From a virus, in IMG/VR virus record IMGVR_UViG_3300021963_000832, positions 1 to 20,100 of that record: DNA of 20,100 bases. The stretch is one strand, 5' to 3'. Under the pieces are notes generated by a model. It searched no databases. It was not told where the DNA came from and saw nothing but the letters and a program-made list of their open reading frames with translations. This document shows positions 17,150-20,100 of the stretch, piece after piece (the stretch's first letter is position 1; each line of letters starts with the position of its first letter). The position numbers and the translations under genes were made by a program.

Positions 17150-20100
17150 ATGGGTAATTCGAGCTACGTTCAAACAAACTTTCTCGGCGGCGAGTGGAGC
17201 AAGGTAGCTCAGGGCCGCGCCGACAAGCCGGAATACAAGACGGCCTTGGCGGTCGCGCGCAATCTTATTCCCATCCCTCCGGGGGCCGCTCCGCGTCGGC
17301 CGGGCTTCCGGCACGTCGCCATCACGCGCAATGGTGCGCCTGCTCGTCTGATCGACTACACCTTCCAGGAAGCCACGCCGTACAACATGGAGTTGACGGA
17401 CGGCTTTCTGCGGTTCTTCACGGGACCGGAGCCTGTGCGGACCAATGATGATGTGGCGGTGGTTTCAATTTCCAGTGCCACTCCCGCAGTCGTGACGGTG
17501 CTCACGGCGGTCGATTGGGCCAGCGGAGACCGCGTGCGGTTCCTCGATCTCGACGTCAACAATCCGTTGCTTCAGAACCGTGAATTTAACGCGACGATGA
17601 CGGCGACTACGACTTTCACGCTCACGGATGCGATCACTGGGGATGAGATCGACGGCTCCACGCTCGGTACTTTCGTGTCCGGCACGGTTGGCCGCATTGC
17701 CGAACTCGCCACTCCATATGCGGAGGCGCGTCTTTCTGTGATCCGCAAGGCGCAGATCAACCGCGACTTCGATACGGATATTGTTTTGTTCGAGGCCAAC
17801 ACTCGACCGCAGATCGTGTCCGTCGAGGAGGAGCCGACAGAGGATGCGTTTGCGGAGTTTGCGATTGCGCCCGCGAACCTGGAGGATGGTCCCTATCTTG
17901 ACCATACTAAGAACGCACAGGTCACTCCGTCCGGTACGACCGGCCTCATTTCCCTCACATTCGATTTCAAGGCATACAGCAGCAGTACAGCATACTCGAC
18001 CGGAGACTATGTAACCGACAGCAGCATCACTTACCGCTCGCTGACTGATGAGAACCAGAACCATACGCCAGCATCCAGCCCGACCTATTGGGAAGTGGCG
18101 GATGCAACGGAAGCGATCAATAGTGGCCGGGGGTTGCTCGAAACTGATGTTGGCCGCCATGTCCGCATCTATTCCGAACCGCCAATCTGGGCTGTCGGGA
18201 CCGCCTATGTCACTGGCGACGTGCGATCCTATAAGGACGTGGTTTACACCGCCTTGCAGAACGGTACGGGCAAGACCCCGGACGCTTTCCCGGCCTATTG
18301 GAGCATCACCCCAAGTGGAGCAATCTGGTCATGGGGCAAGATCACGAGCGTCAGCGGAAGCGTGTCAACACCGATTGCCAATTCGCTTGGGACTTACATC
18401 GGCGGCTTCTCCAATAAGGACGCTGCTTTCAACGGCGTCACCGCAGTCGGGCGTGGGAGCTGCGCGAACAGCGGTTCGGCCAACGACTACATCGGCTTGA
18501 ACTTTTCCGGCAATCCACAGTCAATCGCGTCGGCTATAGTTTATGGGCCAACTGGCGATGATATTGGCGCGTTCTACTCGGGAACGATCACTCTCAATCT
18601 GCGCGTAAAACAAACCGCTCCAGCCTCACGCTCGGATGGCTCGATCCTCAGTACGACTTCTTTCACTGACGTAAACAACGCTGTGAAGACACTTATTTCG
18701 ACGGACCAGATAACGGAGTGGAATTACGCCTGGATTGAAGTCGTAACCGGCGGTGCTTCCGGTCTCTACATCGCGGAGATCATCTTCAATTCGCTCGTGG
18801 CAACTGGCGGTACGGGCTGTTCGATACAGGTGCTTGGCGACCCGCTGCTTTACATCACGGCTGCAAGGGCGTGGCGGCTTGGCCTCTATAGCGACACGAC
18901 CGGATGGCCACGTTGCGGCGTCGGCCATGAAGGACGCTTGTGGCTGTCGGGCGGGGCCAAGAACCGTATTGATGCCAGCCGCTCGAACAAACCGTATAAT
19001 TTTGCACCGACTGAGACGGATGGTGCGGTTACGGGATCGAACGCTTTTTCGTACACGTTCAACGCCAAGGATGCGAACACGATCTTCTGGCTGGAGAGCG
19101 AGCCGAAGGGCGTACTCTGCGGTACGGAGGCGGGCGAGTGGCTGCTGCAATCGACCACGCAAAGCAATCCTCTGACGCCTACAACTGTTCAGGCCAACAA
19201 GAGCACGAGGATCGGTTGCGCTAATGCGGAGCCTGCGAAGTGTGAGAACACTCTCGTCATCATACAGGGCTTGCGGCGGCGTCTTGTGGAATACTTTGGC
19301 GACGTGAACGCTGGCAAGTTCACCGCGCCGAACCTGTCTGAGTTCTCCGCGCACATGCTCAAGGATCGCGCGATGGAAGTTGTCTATCAGCGCGAACTCG
19401 TCCCGATTGTTTGGGTGCGGGACGGTGAGGGCGCGCTCAAGGGCATGACATACAAGCGCGAGAGCCTGATCTCCTCTAACCCTCCAGAGTTCTATGGCTG
19501 GCACCGGCATGATCTCGGCTCGGAGCGGGAGATCGAGAGCATGGTGGTCGGACCTTCGATTGACAAGACGACCGACACGCTTGCGGTCATCACCAACGAT
19601 CCTTTGACGGATATTCGTCACGTCGAAATGCTGACAACGATCCAGCCGGAAGGCGTGGATATTCTGGAAGCGTGGTTCCTCGACAATGCTGTAGCGGCTT
19701 CGTCCTACACCGTGGACAGTGTGGCGAAGACAGTCACGCTCAACGGCCTCTGGCATCTGAACGACAAGCTAGTGACCGTGTTCGCGGGCGGTCTCGATCT
19801 CGGGGATTACACGGTGGAGGACGGATCGATTGAACTGACGATTGGCATAGTCGCGGGGTTCACCTTGCCTTATGTAATGAGCTTCGGCGGAGAGATGCCG
19901 ACCGTAGTGGGGTTCACCTACACATCACAGGGCCAGCAACTCCGCCCGATCTCGATGGCGGATACCGGCGCGCAAGCTGGTCCTGGGTTCGCCAAGAACC
20001 GCCGCAATCATCAGTTTGGCGTGCTGCTGGAAAGCACCAAAGGCATCAGCTTTGGCACAGACTTGGCCAAGGTGAAGACTGCCAAACTCACCACAAAGGG
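17150..20100 (+). CDS. Tail tubular protein B (T7 gp12-like nozzle), partial, with inserted binding-like domains
   Basis: Forms the tail nozzle distal to protein A. 983 codons are present and the frame is still open at the window end. The N-terminus (SYVQTNFLGGEWSKVAQGRA, about 4-23, then AVARNLIPIPPGAAPRRPGF) is typical of gp12-type proteins, as is WPRCGVGHEGRLWLSGG (about 585-600). An insertion at about 275-570 holds two W...Y..GD.V...Y modules (about 276-316 and 347-386), like those in tail tubular A, and then a domain (AFNGVTAVGRG... YIGLNFSGNPQSIASAIVYG) that looks like an F5/8-type-C (discoidin-like) fold. T7 gp12 has about 794 residues, so this protein is larger. The start has only GAGAG as a weak site and is 1 nt after the previous stop. 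Confidence 0.9.
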   Translation, partial: MGNSSYVQTNFLGGEWSKVAQGRADKPEYKTALAVARNLIPIPPGAAPRRPGFRHVAITRNGAPARLIDYTFQEATPYNMELTDGFLRFFTGPEPVRTNDDVAVVSISSATPAVVTVLTAVDWASGDRVRFLDLDVNNPLLQNREFNATMTATTTFTLTDAITGDEIDGSTLGTFVSGTVGRIAELATPYAEARLSVIRKAQINRDFDTDIVLFEANTRPQIVSVEEEPTEDAFAEFAIAPANLEDGPYLDHTKNAQVTPSGTTGLISLTFDFKAYSSSTAYSTGDYVTDSSITYRSLTDENQNHTPASSPTYWEVADATEAINSGRGLLETDVGRHVRIYSEPPIWAVGTAYVTGDVRSYKDVVYTALQNGTGKTPDAFPAYWSITPSGAIWSWGKITSVSGSVSTPIANSLGTYIGGFSNKDAAFNGVTAVGRGSCANSGSANDYIGLNFSGNPQSIASAIVYGPTGDDIGAFYSGTITLNLRVKQTAPASRSDGSILSTTSFTDVNNAVKTLISTDQITEWNYAWIEVVTGGASGLYIAEIIFNSLVATGGTGCSIQVLGDPLLYITAARAWRLGLYSDTTGWPRCGVGHEGRLWLSGGAKNRIDASRSNKPYNFAPTETDGAVTGSNAFSYTFNAKDANTIFWLESEPKGVLCGTEAGEWLLQSTTQSNPLTPTTVQANKSTRIGCANAEPAKCENTLVIIQGLRRRLVEYFGDVNAGKFTAPNLSEFSAHMLKDRAMEVVYQRELVPIVWVRDGEGALKGMTYKRESLISSNPPEFYGWHRHDLGSEREIESMVVGPSIDKTTDTLAVITNDPLTDIRHVEMLTTIQPEGVDILEAWFLDNAVAASSYTVDSVAKTVTLNGLWHLNDKLVTVFAGGLDLGDYTVEDGSIELTIGIVAGFTLPYVMSFGGEMPTVVGFTYTSQGQQLRPISMADTGAQAGPGFAKNRRNHQFGVLLESTKGISFGTDLAKVKTAKLTTK

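Noticed and set aside
18626-19756. 376-residue minus-strand frame
   Set aside because: Antisense to tail tubular protein B, which is open in frame across the whole region with clear family motifs.
1-20100. tRNA genes, integrase, attachment site, insertion sequence
   Set aside because: I looked for these and saw no supporting sequence; lysogeny is therefore unproven from this window.

Overview
This window is a continuous piece of a podovirus-type phage genome (free phage or prophage), most likely infecting an alphaproteobacterium. The host call is an inference from the roughly 60% GC coding sequence, the codon use, and the general resemblance of the lysis and structural proteins to those of Rhizobiales-type phages. 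No integrase, repressor, polymerase, tRNA or CRISPR array is visible. The window holds 32 supported protein genes, five of them tiny (about 39-56 residues).

Left arm (1-2768, minus strand): a leftward operon of small phage genes of unknown role. Five of them share a near-identical leader of about 30 nt that carries the ribosome binding site inside a short palindrome. Perfect inverted repeats lie in several of the gaps.

Control region (2769-3390): about 620 bp, AT-rich, without a credible gene, between the leftward and rightward operons. It carries at least five copies of a 17-bp palindromic operator-like element (consensus GCGCAATTATATTGCGC), several hairpins and a G-rich tract. The same 17-bp element recurs at two later module boundaries: at 8020, just after a consensus sigma70-type promoter before the portal block, and at 11465/11517, before the major capsid gene, where one copy fills the space right after a TTGACA box. 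This dispersed operator set is the best candidate here for an undescribed regulatory circuit.

Right arm (3391-20100, plus strand): small and large terminase with tiny membrane/basic genes between them (3391-5949); a coiled-coil protein and small genes (5990-6802); a lysis block made of a GH24 endolysin, a membrane protein, a lipoprotein that looks like an outer spanin, and a 40-residue hydrophobic protein (6802-7987); the head block of portal, a probable inserted gene bounded by 15-bp direct repeats, a Bbp19-type protein, scaffold and major capsid protein (8049-12526); several minor head/structural proteins (12568-14524); a 455-residue repeat protein; and T7-type tail tubular proteins A and B (15904 to the window end). 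Both tail tubular proteins carry inserted modules that look carbohydrate-binding. Stops and starts overlap in most of the right arm, so translational coupling is widespread.
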